From assembly GCA_018001015.1 (NCBI GenBank), contig JAGNIV010000002.1:186001-250000 (forward strand): a stretch of 64,000 nucleotides of DNA. Direction: 5' to 3'. Made by a program: the position numbers and the translations under genes. Shown here piece by piece: positions 49,607 through 58,766 of this stretch (positions are counted from its first letter, which is position 1; every line of letters starts with the position of its first letter). This stretch comes from Phenylobacterium sp. (lineage in GTDB: Bacteria > Pseudomonadota > Alphaproteobacteria > Caulobacterales > Caulobacteraceae). The notes below the pieces were generated by a model. That model did no database searches. It saw only the letters and a list, made by a program, of their open reading frames with translations, and had not been told where the DNA came from.

Positions 49607-49742
49607 CGCACACGTGACCCGCTCCTGCGCAGCCCTCGCTATTCACGCCCAGGCCCTCATGGTCTGCTGCGTGGCTGTGCGCGAGGGGTGTGCGATCTAG
49701 GTTCGACCGATCCAAACCCCTCCCGACGTGGCGAGGGGTTTT
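49607..49742 (+). promoter_or_regulatory. structured leader with attenuator-like helices upstream of the LysE-family gene
   Basis: Helices visible by direct pairing: outer CGCACAC (49607-49613) with GTGTGCG (49688-49694); CCCTCGC (49633-49639) with GCGAGGG (49681-49687); CACGC (49644-49648) with GCGTG (49669-49673); CAGGCC (49650-49655) with GGTCTG (49661-49666). A terminator-type hairpin follows at 49714-49741 with TTTT. GCGAGGGGT occurs twice (49681-49689 and 49731-49739), so ACCCCTC (49716-49722) can pair with either copy: terminator or anti-terminator. This suggests a riboswitch or attenuator; no known class was recognised, and a free small RNA is the alternative. Confidence 0.6.
49714..49742 (+). 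terminator. intrinsic-terminator-like hairpin before the LysE-family gene
   Basis: AAACCCCTC (49714-49722) pairs with GAGGGGTTT (49733-49741), ten-base loop, followed by TTTTCC overlap. It lies about 50 bases before the start codon and after the folded leader, which is unusual for a plain gene terminator because nnr ends 160 bases upstream. Confidence 0.65.
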
Positions 49743-49792
49743 CCGGTTTCGAGCGCCCCCGTCCGTCTTCTGGCTACTCCAAAGGAAAGCCG

Positions 49793-50407
49793 ATGACGTC
49801 GCTTACCCCGCAATTGCTCCTGGCGCTGGCCCTGTTCGCCTTCGTCAACTCGATCACGCCTGGCCCGAACAACACCATGCTGATGGCCTCGGGCGCCAAT
49901 TTCGGCTTCCGAGCAACCGTGCCGCACCTCAGCGGCGTTGCGATCGGGTTTGGGGTGATGGTGATGGCGGTGGGCCTGGGGCTCGGGGGCCTGTTCATCG
50001 CCTTCCCCTGGCTGCACGATATTCTGGCCGTGGCGGGCGGGGTCTACATGATCTGGCTGGCCTGGAGGATCGCCACATCGAAGGGCCCGGCTGGCGCACA
50101 GGCGGGCGGACAGCCGCAGACCTTCTGGCAGGCCGCGGCGTTCCAGTGGGTGAACCCCAAGGCCTGGGCGATGGCGGTCGGCGCCATCACCACCTACGCT
50201 CCGGCCGAGCACTACAGCCTCAACGTCCTGCTGGTGGCCCTGGTGTTCATGGCGGTGAACGCACCGTCGGTGACGATCTGGACGGCGTTCGGAGTCGGCC
50301 TGCGGCGCTTCCTTGACCGGCCCGCGGTGCTGAAGGCCTTCAACATCACCATGGCGGTGCTCCTGCTGACCTCTCTGATTCCCCTGGCCATGGAACTGGC
50401 GGCCTGA
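49793..50407 (+). CDS. LysE/RhtB family exporter
   Basis: Inner-membrane amino-acid or metabolite exporter of 204 aa with about six hydrophobic segments. The hallmark ITPGPNN lies near residue 21, followed by GFRATVPHLSGVAIGF, and FQWVNPKAWAMA in the middle. The ATG at 49793 is preceded by AAAGGAAA. The substrate is unknown; RhtB-type members export threonine, homoserine or other small molecules. The leader with terminator/anti-terminator repeats suggests that its expression responds to a ligand or to translation. Confidence 0.88.
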   Translation: MTSLTPQLLLALALFAFVNSITPGPNNTMLMASGANFGFRATVPHLSGVAIGFGVMVMAVGLGLGGLFIAFPWLHDILAVAGGVYMIWLAWRIATSKGPAGAQAGGQPQTFWQAAAFQWVNPKAWAMAVGAITTYAPAEHYSLNVLLVALVFMAVNAPSVTIWTAFGVGLRRFLDRPAVLKAFNITMAVLLLTSLIPLAMELAA

Positions 50408-50429
50408 GGCCCTCGGCCGGCCGCTTCGT

Positions 50430-51956
50430 CTAGCGGTCGGCCAGTCGGCGCTTCAGCGCCTCGGCGACCTCACGAACCACGGGCTCCCACGCGCCCGGCT
50501 CCGGTTGGCGGTAGAGCTCCACCGACCGATACCAGGGCATGGCCGAGCCTGACGCCGTGTAGCGCCACTCCGGATTGTGCGGCAGCAAGGTCAGGCAATC
50601 GGTTCCAAGGGCGCCTGCCAGGTGTACCGCCGCCGTCTGCACCGACACCACCACATCCAGGTTGGCGATGAGGCCGGCCAGATCCTCGAAGTCGTGGGTC
50701 TCGGCGGGATCGAAGGCCCGGATCGGGATACTGCGGCCAGCGTTCAGCGCCTCCAGCTCGGCGGCGACATCGCCATACTGCAGGCTGACGAACTCGCACC
50801 CGGGCAGATCGAGCACCGGCGTCAGCTGCGCCAACCCCAGCGAGCGCTGGCTCCTGCCGGTGCTGGGCACGCCGCCACGCCAGGAGAGACCGATGCGCAA
50901 ACCCTTGGGGCGCGGCCCCAGGCGGGCGGCCCAGGCCGCAACCACCGCTGGGCTCGCCCGCAGATAGGGGGTTCCGGGGAAATCCGCCTCGCCCCGCCGA
51001 TAGAGCCGCCCCAGGCTTCCCATGGCCAGCAGGGTGGCGTCCGGGGGGACGGCCAGGACAGGCGGGTTCCCGAGCCCCTGAAACACCACCCCCTCGAAGG
51101 ACGCCGAGAACAGTCGCGCCAGCCGCAGGTCGCAGACACAGGTCAGCTTCGCGGCCGTTGCGGCGAGATCGGGGATCATGCTGGCGAACATCACCTGGTC
51201 GCCGAGACCCTGTTCGCCCAGCAGCAGGATATTGGCGCGCGCAACATCTTCGCGCGCCATGCGCCGCGCCACCCGGGCCATGACCGGCTGATAAAAGGCC
51301 ATGGAGGAGGCGACGAAGACCGAGACATTCAGGCGCGCCTCATAGTCGTCCCAGCCGCCGGAGAAGTCGCGCAACAGCAGGCGAACGATACTGCGCCGGA
51401 ATACGGCCAGGGCCAGGTTGGGCTCCCGCGCGATGGCCTGGTCGAAGCTCCGTAGCGCCGCCTCGGTCTGGTGAAGGGCGGCATGGGTCAAGCCGAGCTT
51501 GGTCAGGGCCTCGTAGGTCACCTCGTCGAAGGCCGCGGCGGCCTGGTAGCTCAGCAAGGCTTCCTCCAGCCGCGACAGCCCGGTCAGTGCGTTGCCGCGG
51601 GTGAGCAGCGCCTGGGTATGGGCCGGCTCGGCCGCCAGCGTGGCGTCAGCGAGCGCCAGGGCCTCGGCGTGCCGCTCGCTGGCGCCGAGCAGGACGCCGA
51701 GGTTCCGGAAGGCCGGCGGGTGATGCGGCGCAAGGTTGAGCGCCTGTCGAAAATGCGTCTCGGCGGCCGCCCACTGGTTGAGCGCCATCTCCGCCGACCC
51801 GAGGGCGACCAAGGCCTCCACCGGGGCCGGTGACGCTTGAACCAGGTCTCGGAGGGTGATCGCAGCTTCCGTGTTCCGACCGGCGCGCAACTGCTGCAGC
51901 GCGAGCTCAAGCTGCGAATCCGGATCAGGTGACGGCGCATTGGGTTGGTCGGTCAT
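50430..51956 (-). CDS. TPR protein with C-terminal glycosyltransferase-like domain
   Basis: A 508-aa protein. Residues 15 to about 205 form five to six tetratricopeptide repeats. The C half (about 235-500) resembles GT-B glycosyltransferases of the heptosyltransferase/GT9 kind: LLGEQGLGDQVMFA, IGLSWRGGVPSTGRSQRS, and VVSVQTAAVHLAGALG with ALGTDCLTLLP. Such proteins often modify surface structures or proteins such as flagellin. No signal peptide is seen. It ends convergently 22 bases from the LysE-family gene. Confidence 0.8.
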   Translation of the reverse strand: MTDQPNAPSPDPDSQLELALQQLRAGRNTEAAITLRDLVQASPAPVEALVALGSAEMALNQWAAAETHFRQALNLAPHHPPAFRNLGVLLGASERHAEALALADATLAAEPAHTQALLTRGNALTGLSRLEEALLSYQAAAAFDEVTYEALTKLGLTHAALHQTEAALRSFDQAIAREPNLALAVFRRSIVRLLLRDFSGGWDDYEARLNVSVFVASSMAFYQPVMARVARRMAREDVARANILLLGEQGLGDQVMFASMIPDLAATAAKLTCVCDLRLARLFSASFEGVVFQGLGNPPVLAVPPDATLLAMGSLGRLYRRGEADFPGTPYLRASPAVVAAWAARLGPRPKGLRIGLSWRGGVPSTGRSQRSLGLAQLTPVLDLPGCEFVSLQYGDVAAELEALNAGRSIPIRAFDPAETHDFEDLAGLIANLDVVVSVQTAAVHLAGALGTDCLTLLPHNPEWRYTASGSAMPWYRSVELYRQPEPGAWEPVVREVAEALKRRLADR

Positions 51957-52025
51957 CGGCTTCAGCTTGTCGATGCCGCGCCTGTCCGCAAGGGAATTCC
52001 AGGCTGCGACACGGCGCTAAGCGGA

Positions 52026-52110
52026 TGGTGCGGCTAGAGGGACTCGAACCCCCACGCCTCTCGGCGTCTGGACCTAAACCAGGTGCGTCTACCAATTCCG
52101 CCATAGCCGC
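52026..52110 (-). tRNA. tRNA-Leu (UAG anticodon)
   Basis: Read on the minus strand the gene starts GCGGCTATGG at 52110 and pairs with TAGCCGC at the 3' end, with the CCA encoded (52026-52028). The anticodon stem CCTGG/CCAG encloses TTTAGGT, giving anticodon TAG, which reads CUA and other CUN leucine codons. The long variable arm (CGCC/GGCG) and the GGTTCGAGTCC T-arm are typical of tRNA-Leu. Confidence 0.96.
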
Positions 52111-52289
52111 AGAATTGAGGCGTCTATAGCTGGACGCAGAAATTGGGCAAGCAGATCGTCGCCCACGGCCCGGACGCACTCCCTTTCACTGACAGGGTTT
52201 TCGGGGCCGCGCCCACTAGCCTGGCGGCTGGCGTCTTGACCTGACCGTTGGCAACGCGGAGCCTGACGGCAAGACGCGGGGAGGCGGCC

Positions 52290-52874
52290 TTGTCCACCAG
52301 CTACTACGATCAGAACGCCGAGCGGTTCTTCGCCGACACGGCGTTCGTCGATCTCTCGGAGGGGCGAAGGCGCTTCGTCGGGGCCCTGCCGCCGGGCGGC
52401 CGCGTGCTGGACGCCGGGGGCGGCTCGGGGCGCGACGCCCTGGCCTTCCGGGAGCTGGGCTTCGAGGTCACCGCCTTCGACGGCTCGGCGGCGATGGTGG
52501 CCCGGGCGTCGGCCCACACCGGCTTCCAGGTCTTGCACCTCGAATTCGCCGAGGTGGCGTGGCGCGAGGCCTTCGACGGCATATGGGCGAACGCCTCGCT
52601 GCTGCACGTTCCCCGTCACGACCTGCCCGACATCATGCGCCGGCTGCGGTCAGCCCTGGTCCCCGGCGGGGTGTGGGAGCTGTCGTTTAAGCTCGGCAGC
52701 GGCGAGCGGCAAACGCCCGGCCGCCTGTTCACCGATCTGGATGAGCCGGCCGCCCAGGCCTTGATCGCGCAGGTCGGGGGCCTGGAAACCCTCGCCATCT
52801 CCATCAGTTACGACGTGCGCCCGGGGCGTGAGGACGAGGGTTGGACCAACCTGCTGGTGCGCCGGGTGGGGTGA
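52290..52874 (+). CDS. class I SAM-dependent methyltransferase
   Basis: A 194-aa methyltransferase. Start: TTG at 52290 preceded by GGGAGG at six-base spacing, giving MSTSYYDQNAERFF, the typical N terminus of this small group. Motif I is VLDAGGGSGRDAL (about residues 40-52), followed by the acidic AFDGS. The middle contains GIWANASLLHVPR and the C half ends in a beta strand. The acceptor is unknown. It is independent of tig, which begins 149 bases downstream. Confidence 0.82.
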   Translation: MSTSYYDQNAERFFADTAFVDLSEGRRRFVGALPPGGRVLDAGGGSGRDALAFRELGFEVTAFDGSAAMVARASAHTGFQVLHLEFAEVAWREAFDGIWANASLLHVPRHDLPDIMRRLRSALVPGGVWELSFKLGSGERQTPGRLFTDLDEPAAQALIAQVGGLETLAISISYDVRPGREDEGWTNLLVRRVG

Positions 52875-53023
52875 GGGCGCGCAGAGCCCTCTTTGGACTT
52901 GGAGTGCGCGCCATGAAATGACATAAGGTCGCCCGCTCGCCGCCAGCCCTGGCGGCGCTTACCTATTCAGCCGAGGCGGACCTGAAAGGCGCACGATCCG
53001 CGCCGTGTCCGGAAAATCCAAGA

Positions 53024-54388
53024 ATGTCGATGCAGATCGTTGAGAAGTCTGGTGAAGGCCTGAGCAAGGTCTTCAGCGTCACCGTCCCGATGTCGGACCT
53101 GGTCGAGCGCCTGGACGCCAAGATCGCCGAGATCACCCCCACGCTCAACATCAAGGGCTTCCGTCCGGGCAAGGTGCCGCAGGCCCACGTCCGCAAGCTC
53201 TATGGCAAGTCCATCATGAGCGAAGTCGTGGAGCAGACCCTCAACGAGACCACCCAGAAGGTGCTCGAAGAGAACAAGCTGCGCCCCGCGGGAGATCCGG
53301 ATCTGACGCCGAACGGCGACATGGCCGAGGTCATCGAGGGCAAGGCGGACCTGGCCTACGATATCGCCATCGAGGTGATGCCCGAGTTCGAGCCTACCGA
53401 CCTGACCAAGATCTCGCTGAAGCGCCCTGTCTACGAGCCCACCGACGCCGAGGTGAACGAGGCCGTCGACGAGCTGGCCAAGCAGAACCGCACCTATGAG
53501 ACCCGCACGGGCAAGTCGCTGAAGGCCAAGGATGGCGACATGGTCGTCATCGACTTCATCGGCCGCGTCGACGGCGTCGCCTTCGAAGGCGGCACGGGCG
53601 TGGACACCGAGCTGGTCCTGGGTTCGGGCAGCTTCATCCCCGGTTTCGAAGAGCAGCTGGTCGGCGCCAAGCCGGACGACAAGGTCATGGTCAAGGTGAC
53701 CTTCCCGGCCGAATACCAAGCCCCGAACCTCGCCGGCAAGGACGCCGAGTTCGAGACCACGGTGAAGGAAGTTAAGGCGCCCGTGGAGTCCAAGGCCGAC
53801 GACAGCCTGGCCGAGCGCCTGGGTGTCGAGAGCCTGGAAAAGCTGCGTGAACTTCTCAAGACCAACCTGGAGAGCCAGTATTCCGGCGCCTCGCGCTTCA
53901 AGCTGAAGCGCGCCCTGCTGGACGTGCTGGACGAGAAGCACGACTTCCCCCTGCCGCCCAAAATGGTCGAGGCCGAGTTCGCCCAGATCTGGGGCCAGGT
54001 GCAGTCCGACAAGGAACGCGGGACGCTGCCCCCGGAAGATCTGGAAAAGACCGACGACGTCCTGCAAACCGAGTACCGCAAGATCGCCGAGCGCCGTGTT
54101 CGCCTGGGTCTGGTCCTGGCCGAGATCGGCCGGGTCAACAATGTCCAGATCACCGATCAGGAACTGGCCGAGGCCATGCGCGCCGAGGCCATGCGCTATG
54201 GCCCGCAAGCCCAGCAGATTTTCGACTTCTTCCGCCAGAACCCCGCCGCCCAGGCCCAGCTCCGGGCTCCGATCTTCGAGGACAAGGTCGTCGATCTGAT
54301 CATCGAACAGGCCAAGGTGAAGGATCAGAAGGTCTCCAAGGACGACCTGCTGAAGGAAGACGACATGCCCGAGGGCTACGGCGCCTAA
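53024..54388 (+). CDS. tig: trigger factor (ribosome-associated chaperone)
   Basis: Chaperone that binds the ribosome exit tunnel and shields nascent chains, 454 aa. N-terminal ribosome-binding domain with GFRPGKVP (residues 46-53), a central FKBP-type PPIase domain (about 155-245: [16 protein letters not shown]) and a helical C-terminal domain with an EGYGA tail. The ATG at 53024 is used; a second in-frame ATG at 53030 is possible. A short hairpin (52938-52957) lies in its leader region. It ends with a clear terminator and a signalling operon follows. Confidence 0.96.
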   Translation: MSMQIVEKSGEGLSKVFSVTVPMSDLVERLDAKIAEITPTLNIKGFRPGKVPQAHVRKLYGKSIMSEVVEQTLNETTQKVLEENKLRPAGDPDLTPNGDMAEVIEGKADLAYDIAIEVMPEFEPTDLTKISLKRPVYEPTDAEVNEAVDELAKQNRTYETRTGKSLKAKDGDMVVIDFIGRVDGVAFEGGTGVDTELVLGSGSFIPGFEEQLVGAKPDDKVMVKVTFPAEYQAPNLAGKDAEFETTVKEVKAPVESKADDSLAERLGVESLEKLRELLKTNLESQYSGASRFKLKRALLDVLDEKHDFPLPPKMVEAEFAQIWGQVQSDKERGTLPPEDLEKTDDVLQTEYRKIAERRVRLGLVLAEIGRVNNVQITDQELAEAMRAEAMRYGPQAQQIFDFFRQNPAAQAQLRAPIFEDKVVDLIIEQAKVKDQKVSKDDLLKEDDMPEGYGA

Positions 54389-54409
54389 GCCAAGCTGCCG
54401 GACGAGATC

Positions 54410-54433
54410 AAGGGCGCCCCACGGGGCGCCCTT
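54410..54433 (+). terminator. Rho-independent terminator of tig
   Basis: An 11-bp GC-rich stem (54410-54420 with 54423-54433, so the tip closes loosely) is followed by TTTTTCG. It lies 22 bases past the tig stop and separates tig from the next operon. Confidence 0.85.
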
Positions 54434-54565
54434 TTTCGTTTTGGAACCCGTTTGGGGGCGTTCGCGTTTCGATGGATTGCGGCGTACTGCGGCGTCCAGC
54501 GGATGCTCGTGGGCCTGGGCCACTCGCCCCGGAGCCGGTTGGTCCACTGTGGGGTGGGGCGCCGA

Positions 54566-56494
54566 ATGCCATTCTTCGGGGGGAGCAGGGGCCGGGCCCT
54601 GGCGCTGGGCGCAGGCTTGGGACTTCTCGTCGCGCCACAGGCGTGGGCCGAGGCCGCTGACGCCGGCGCGCTGTCCGACCTCTCCCGCCTGTCGCTGGAA
54701 GAGTTGGCCAATGTGGAGATCACCTCGGTTTCCAAACGCCCGGAGACCCTGGGCGCCGCGCCGGCCGCGATCTATGTCATCCGCAACGAGGACATCCGGT
54801 TCTCCGGCGCCGACAGCCTGCCCGAGGCCCTGCGCCTGGCGCCCAATCTGCAGGTCGCGCGGTCCAGCGCCTCTGGATACGGAATCACCGCCCGCGGGTT
54901 CAACCACTCCACCGGCACGGCCAACAAGCTGCAGGTGCTGGTGGACGGGCGCAGCGTCTACACCCCCCTCTATTCCGGGGTCTTCTGGGATGCCCAGGGG
55001 GTCATGCTCGAAGATGTGGAGCGAATCGAGGTCATCAGCGGGCCAGGGGGCGCGCTCTGGGGCGCCAACGCCGTCAATGGCGTCATCAACGTCATCACCC
55101 GCAAGGCGGCCGACACTCAGGGCGGGCTGGTCCATCTGACGGACGGCTCCAGCGACACCGTCGCCAACCTGCGATACGGCGGGCGTCTGGGAGAGACCGG
55201 TGCCTTCCGCATCTACGGCCTGGCGGCCGACTATGCCGACAGTCGCACCACCCTTGGCGACGGCGGAGGCGACTCCTGGGATCGCGCTCAGACCGGTTTC
55301 AAGCTCGATTGGGGCGGGCAGGGCGACACCTTCAGCCTGCAGGGCGACCTCTATGAGGGCTCCAGCAACCCGGTCGCCGGCGCGAGGGCGGAGGGCGTCA
55401 TCGGCGGCGGGAACCTGCTGGGGCGTTGGGTTCATGGCACGGCGGCCGGCGGCCTCCTGGAAGCTACCGCTTATTATGCACGCGACTACCGGACGATCAC
55501 CTCGGGGATCAAGGACAGCCTGCAGGTCTACAATCTGGATCTCCAGTACGCCCTGGCGTCGCGTGGCCGCCACAGGGTGGTGGTAGGCGCCGGTTATCGG
55601 CAGAACCGGGACAATTTCCGCGGCGGGTTCCGGACTTCGTTTCTCGACCCGGCCAGCCGGGCGACCCGGCTCGGTAACCTGTTCGCCCAAGACGAAATCC
55701 GCCTGCGCGACGACTTGATCCTGACCCTGGGCCTGAGACTGGAGCACAACAGCTACACGGGACTTGTGTACCTGCCCAACGCCCGGCTGGCGTGGCGGCC
55801 AAGCGATCACGCCCTCATCTGGGGCGCGGTCTCCCGAGGCGTGCGAACGCCATCCCGGTTCGACCGGGACCTTATCAATCCTGGCCTGGTCGCCGGCGGA
55901 CCAGACTTCACCTCCGAGACCCTGGTTGCGTATGAGCTCGGCTATCGTGGACAGCCCGCGGCCAATCTCTCGCTCTCGGTCTCGGCCTACTACAATGTCT
56001 ATGACAGCCTGCGGACCGCCGAGGCCAGTATCGGGACTGTCTTCCCCCTGGTGATCGGGAACGGCATGCGCGGGGAGACCTATGGCGTAGAGGCTTGGGC
56101 GGCCTGGCAAGTGCGGGAAGGCTGGCGGTTAAGCGCCGGGGCGAACCTCCTGCGCAAGGACCTGTCGCTCGATCCAGCGAGCCGGGATATCTTCGGCGTG
56201 GACTTCGCCGGGAACGATCCGGACCACCAGCTTTCTCTGCGGTCCCACATGAGCCTCACCCCGGCCGTGGACCTGGATATTGACCTGCGCCACGTTGACA
56301 GACTGAAGAGCCCCGCGGTGCCGGCCTATACCGAACTGGGCGCGCGGTTGGCCTGGCGGGTGTCGGATCAGGTCGAGTTGGCCGTGATCGGGGAGAACCT
56401 GCTCAATGATCAGCATGTGGAGTTCGTGAACGGCTCCGTCGCGCGCCGCGAAGTTCCGCGCGCCGTACGCGCCAGCCTGCGCTGGGGCTTCTAA
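54566..56494 (+). CDS. TonB-dependent outer-membrane receptor
   Basis: Outer-membrane beta barrel of 642 aa with signal peptide (to about residue 28, ending AWA). The plug domain (about 40-180) begins LSLEELANVEITSVSKRPE and carries the TonB-box-proximal IYVIRNEDIR and LVDGRSVYTPL; the barrel ends LRWGF with a C-terminal aromatic residue, as outer-membrane proteins require. The start at 54566 matches the signal peptide; the open frame runs back to 54452. It is first in an operon with a YfiR protein and a hybrid kinase, so it may be a sensor or ligand importer rather than a plain nutrient uptake channel. Confidence 0.9.
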   Translation: MPFFGGSRGRALALGAGLGLLVAPQAWAEAADAGALSDLSRLSLEELANVEITSVSKRPETLGAAPAAIYVIRNEDIRFSGADSLPEALRLAPNLQVARSSASGYGITARGFNHSTGTANKLQVLVDGRSVYTPLYSGVFWDAQGVMLEDVERIEVISGPGGALWGANAVNGVINVITRKAADTQGGLVHLTDGSSDTVANLRYGGRLGETGAFRIYGLAADYADSRTTLGDGGGDSWDRAQTGFKLDWGGQGDTFSLQGDLYEGSSNPVAGARAEGVIGGGNLLGRWVHGTAAGGLLEATAYYARDYRTITSGIKDSLQVYNLDLQYALASRGRHRVVVGAGYRQNRDNFRGGFRTSFLDPASRATRLGNLFAQDEIRLRDDLILTLGLRLEHNSYTGLVYLPNARLAWRPSDHALIWGAVSRGVRTPSRFDRDLINPGLVAGGPDFTSETLVAYELGYRGQPAANLSLSVSAYYNVYDSLRTAEASIGTVFPLVIGNGMRGETYGVEAWAAWQVREGWRLSAGANLLRKDLSLDPASRDIFGVDFAGNDPDHQLSLRSHMSLTPAVDLDIDLRHVDRLKSPAVPAYTELGARLAWRVSDQVELAVIGENLLNDQHVEFVNGSVARREVPRAVRASLRWGF

Positions 56495-56495
56495 A

Positions 56496-57032
56496 ATGCT
56501 CTGGGTGCTGCGGATGCTTGGCGCCGCTGTTCTGTCAGTCTCTACAGGGGCCGCCGCCTGCGCCGCCGGTAGCCTCGAAGCGCCGGTCAAGGCGACCTAT
56601 CTCTACAAGCTCGTGCCCTTCGTCGAGTGGCCGGCGGCGACATTCGCCTCGCCGACCCAGCCGGTTGTCTTGTGCCTGCTGGGGGGCGACCCGTTCGGCG
56701 CCGTGCTGGACCAGGCCGTGCGCGGCCAAAAGATCGGCGCACGCGCCATCGTCGTCCACCGGCTGGCCAGGGCGGAGAAAGCGGCCGGCTGTCACGTGCT
56801 TTATCTGCCGGCGCCTCGCGCGCCTGCCGCCGCCGAGGCTCTTCAAAGCGCGCATGGCGCGCCGGTGCTGACCGTCACCGACCAGGCGGACGGAGCGGGC
56901 GGCATCGTCAATTTCGTTCTGCGGGACAACCGGGTCCGGTTCACCATCAATTCCCGCGCCGCCGCCGAGAATGGCCTCACCATCAGCTCCAAGCTCCTCA
57001 ACCTCGCGCTCGACTCGCGGGCCGGGAGATAG
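56496..57032 (+). CDS. YfiR family periplasmic protein (DUF4154)
   Basis: A 178-aa protein with a signal peptide (about 1-24, ending CAAG) and a DUF4154/YfiR domain (ATYLYKLVPFVEWPAATF and the C-terminal ENGLTISSKLLNLAL). In Pseudomonas, periplasmic YfiR represses the CHASE8-containing cyclase YfiN. Two bases separate it from the receptor stop and three from the kinase start. The neighbouring kinase has a CHASE8-like sensor, so YfiR probably inhibits or gates that kinase (inference). Confidence 0.85.
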   Translation: MLWVLRMLGAAVLSVSTGAAACAAGSLEAPVKATYLYKLVPFVEWPAATFASPTQPVVLCLLGGDPFGAVLDQAVRGQKIGARAIVVHRLARAEKAAGCHVLYLPAPRAPAAAEALQSAHGAPVLTVTDQADGAGGIVNFVLRDNRVRFTINSRAAAENGLTISSKLLNLALDSRAGR

Positions 57033-57035
57033 GAG

Positions 57036-58766
57036 ATGGCGCTCCTGGGCAAGCTGCAGATTCGCTGGAGCCTGATCCCGGCCATCGCCGCCTGCGGCGC
57101 GATGCTGCTGGTGCTCAGCGGCTTGGCGATCGGGGTCTATGACGAGCAGACCTATCGCGCCCAGAAAGTCCGCGAGGCCACGGCCCAGGGCGAGATTCTC
57201 GCCGCGACCGTCACCGCCGCGCTCGCCTTCGACGACCGTCCGGCGGCGCAGGAATATGTCGAGGCGCTGCGGGTCAACTCGCAGGTGGTCTCGGCGGGAA
57301 TCTATAACCAAGACGGCGCCCTGGTGGCCGACTACGCCCGAGACCGCGGCGGCCACGCCGATCCTACCGTGGCGCTCCACCCACCCGCCTTCGTCGGCCG
57401 CCACCTCTTGGTGGTGACGCCGGTCGCGGAGGCCGGGCAGCGCCTGGGCCTGGTCGCCGTGCGGATCGACACCGACCCCATCGCCCGGCGGCTGTCGCGC
57501 TATGTTGGCTTGGGCCTACTGCTGTTCATGGCCCTGCTGGTGGTCGGGGTGCTGGCCGCGGCGCACGCGGTGCTCACCCGCACCAACAACGACCTGGCCG
57601 ACGCCAACCGCAACCTGCAGGATGAGATGCACGAGCGCGAGCGCGCCGAGAGCGCCCTACGCCAGAGCCAGCGGATGGAGGCCATGGGGCAGCTCACCGG
57701 TGGGGTGGCCCATGACTTCAACAATATCCTGATGATCGCCTCCAGCGGCCTGGATCTGATGGAGCGCACCGACAAGCCTGAACGCCGGAAGTTACTCATC
57801 GACGGCATGCGTCAGGCTGTGGAACGGGGCGCTAGCCTCACCCGCCAACTCCTGGCCTTCTCGCGCCGCACCTCGCTGCGACCCGAGGTGATCGATCTGG
57901 CCGCCCAACTGGAGGGTATGCGCCTGCTGCTGGATCGCTCGTTGGGGGAGGACATCTCGGTGGCGTTGGACCTGCCGCCTGGTCTGTGGCGCGTGAAGGT
58001 CGATCCGTCCGAATTCGAACTGGCGGTTCTGAATCTGGCGGTGAACGCCCGTGACGCCATGCCCGGCGGCGGCGCCATCACCATCGGCGGCGAGAATCGG
58101 CCGATCGGGTCCGACGCCGCCCTGCCGGGAGACCATGTGGCCCTGCGGATTACCGACACCGGCAGCGGCATGACCCCGGAGATCCTGTCGCGGGTGTTCG
58201 AGCCCTTTTTCACAACCAAGGCGGTGGGTAAGGGAACGGGTCTGGGGCTCAGTCAGGTCTATGGCTTCAGCCGCGCCTCCGGTGGTGACGTGCGGATCGA
58301 AAGTGAGGTGGGCCTCGGCTCCACGATCTTCCTGCTTCTGCCGCGGACCGAGGAAGCCCTGCCGCTGGCGACGCCGGAGCTATCGCCGGTCACCCGGCCG
58401 CCGGGCGCGCAGGGCGACGTGTTGCTGGTGGAGGATGACGAGGGCGTCGCCACCCTCGTCTCGGGAATGCTCACCGAACTCGGCTACAATGTCACCCGGG
58501 TCGACTGCGCGGCGGGGGCGCTCGCCGCGCTTGAGGCCAATCCGGCCTTCGACATCGTGTTTTCGGACCTGGTGATGCCGGGCGAGATGGACGGCATCGC
58601 GCTCGCCCGTGAGATCGGAAGGCTCTGGCCTAGCCTGCCGGTGCTGCTGACCACGGGCTTCAGCCCGGGCGTAGCCGCTGCCGCCGAGGAGGGGCTGACG
58701 CTGCTCACCAAGCCCTACGGGATCGGCGCCCTGGCCGCGGCCCTCGACGGCGCGAGACCTGGCTGA
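57036..58766 (+). CDS. CHASE8-type hybrid histidine kinase with receiver domain
   Basis: Membrane sensor kinase of 576 aa. Two membrane segments (about 12-36 and 153-180) flank a periplasmic domain that fits CHASE8 (AALAFDDRPAAQEYVEAL, AGIYNQDGALVADYAR). A coiled coil leads to the HisKA phospho-His226 in GGVAHDFNNIL, the ATPase domain with NLAVNARDAM and GKGTGLGL, and a C-terminal receiver with Asp511 in FSDLVMPGEM. No DNA-binding output is attached or nearby, so phosphotransfer to another protein is expected. The third gene of a TonB receptor-YfiR-kinase operon. Confidence 0.88.
   Translation: MALLGKLQIRWSLIPAIAACGAMLLVLSGLAIGVYDEQTYRAQKVREATAQGEILAATVTAALAFDDRPAAQEYVEALRVNSQVVSAGIYNQDGALVADYARDRGGHADPTVALHPPAFVGRHLLVVTPVAEAGQRLGLVAVRIDTDPIARRLSRYVGLGLLLFMALLVVGVLAAAHAVLTRTNNDLADANRNLQDEMHERERAESALRQSQRMEAMGQLTGGVAHDFNNILMIASSGLDLMERTDKPERRKLLIDGMRQAVERGASLTRQLLAFSRRTSLRPEVIDLAAQLEGMRLLLDRSLGEDISVALDLPPGLWRVKVDPSEFELAVLNLAVNARDAMPGGGAITIGGENRPIGSDAALPGDHVALRITDTGSGMTPEILSRVFEPFFTTKAVGKGTGLGLSQVYGFSRASGGDVRIESEVGLGSTIFLLLPRTEEALPLATPELSPVTRPPGAQGDVLLVEDDEGVATLVSGMLTELGYNVTRVDCAAGALAALEANPAFDIVFSDLVMPGEMDGIALAREIGRLWPSLPVLLTTGFSPGVAAAAEEGLTLLTKPYGIGALAAALDGARPG

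Noticed and set aside
49688-49792. N-terminal extension of the LysE-family gene from 49688
   Set aside because: The extension lies in the structured leader and terminator, and the SD-preceded ATG at 49793 matches the family N terminus.
52967-56110. 1047-codon open frame on the minus strand opposite tig and the TonB receptor
   Set aside because: It is antisense to two well-supported genes, has repetitive Leu/Gly/His/Asp composition and matches no family; high GC with biased third positions makes long antisense frames common.
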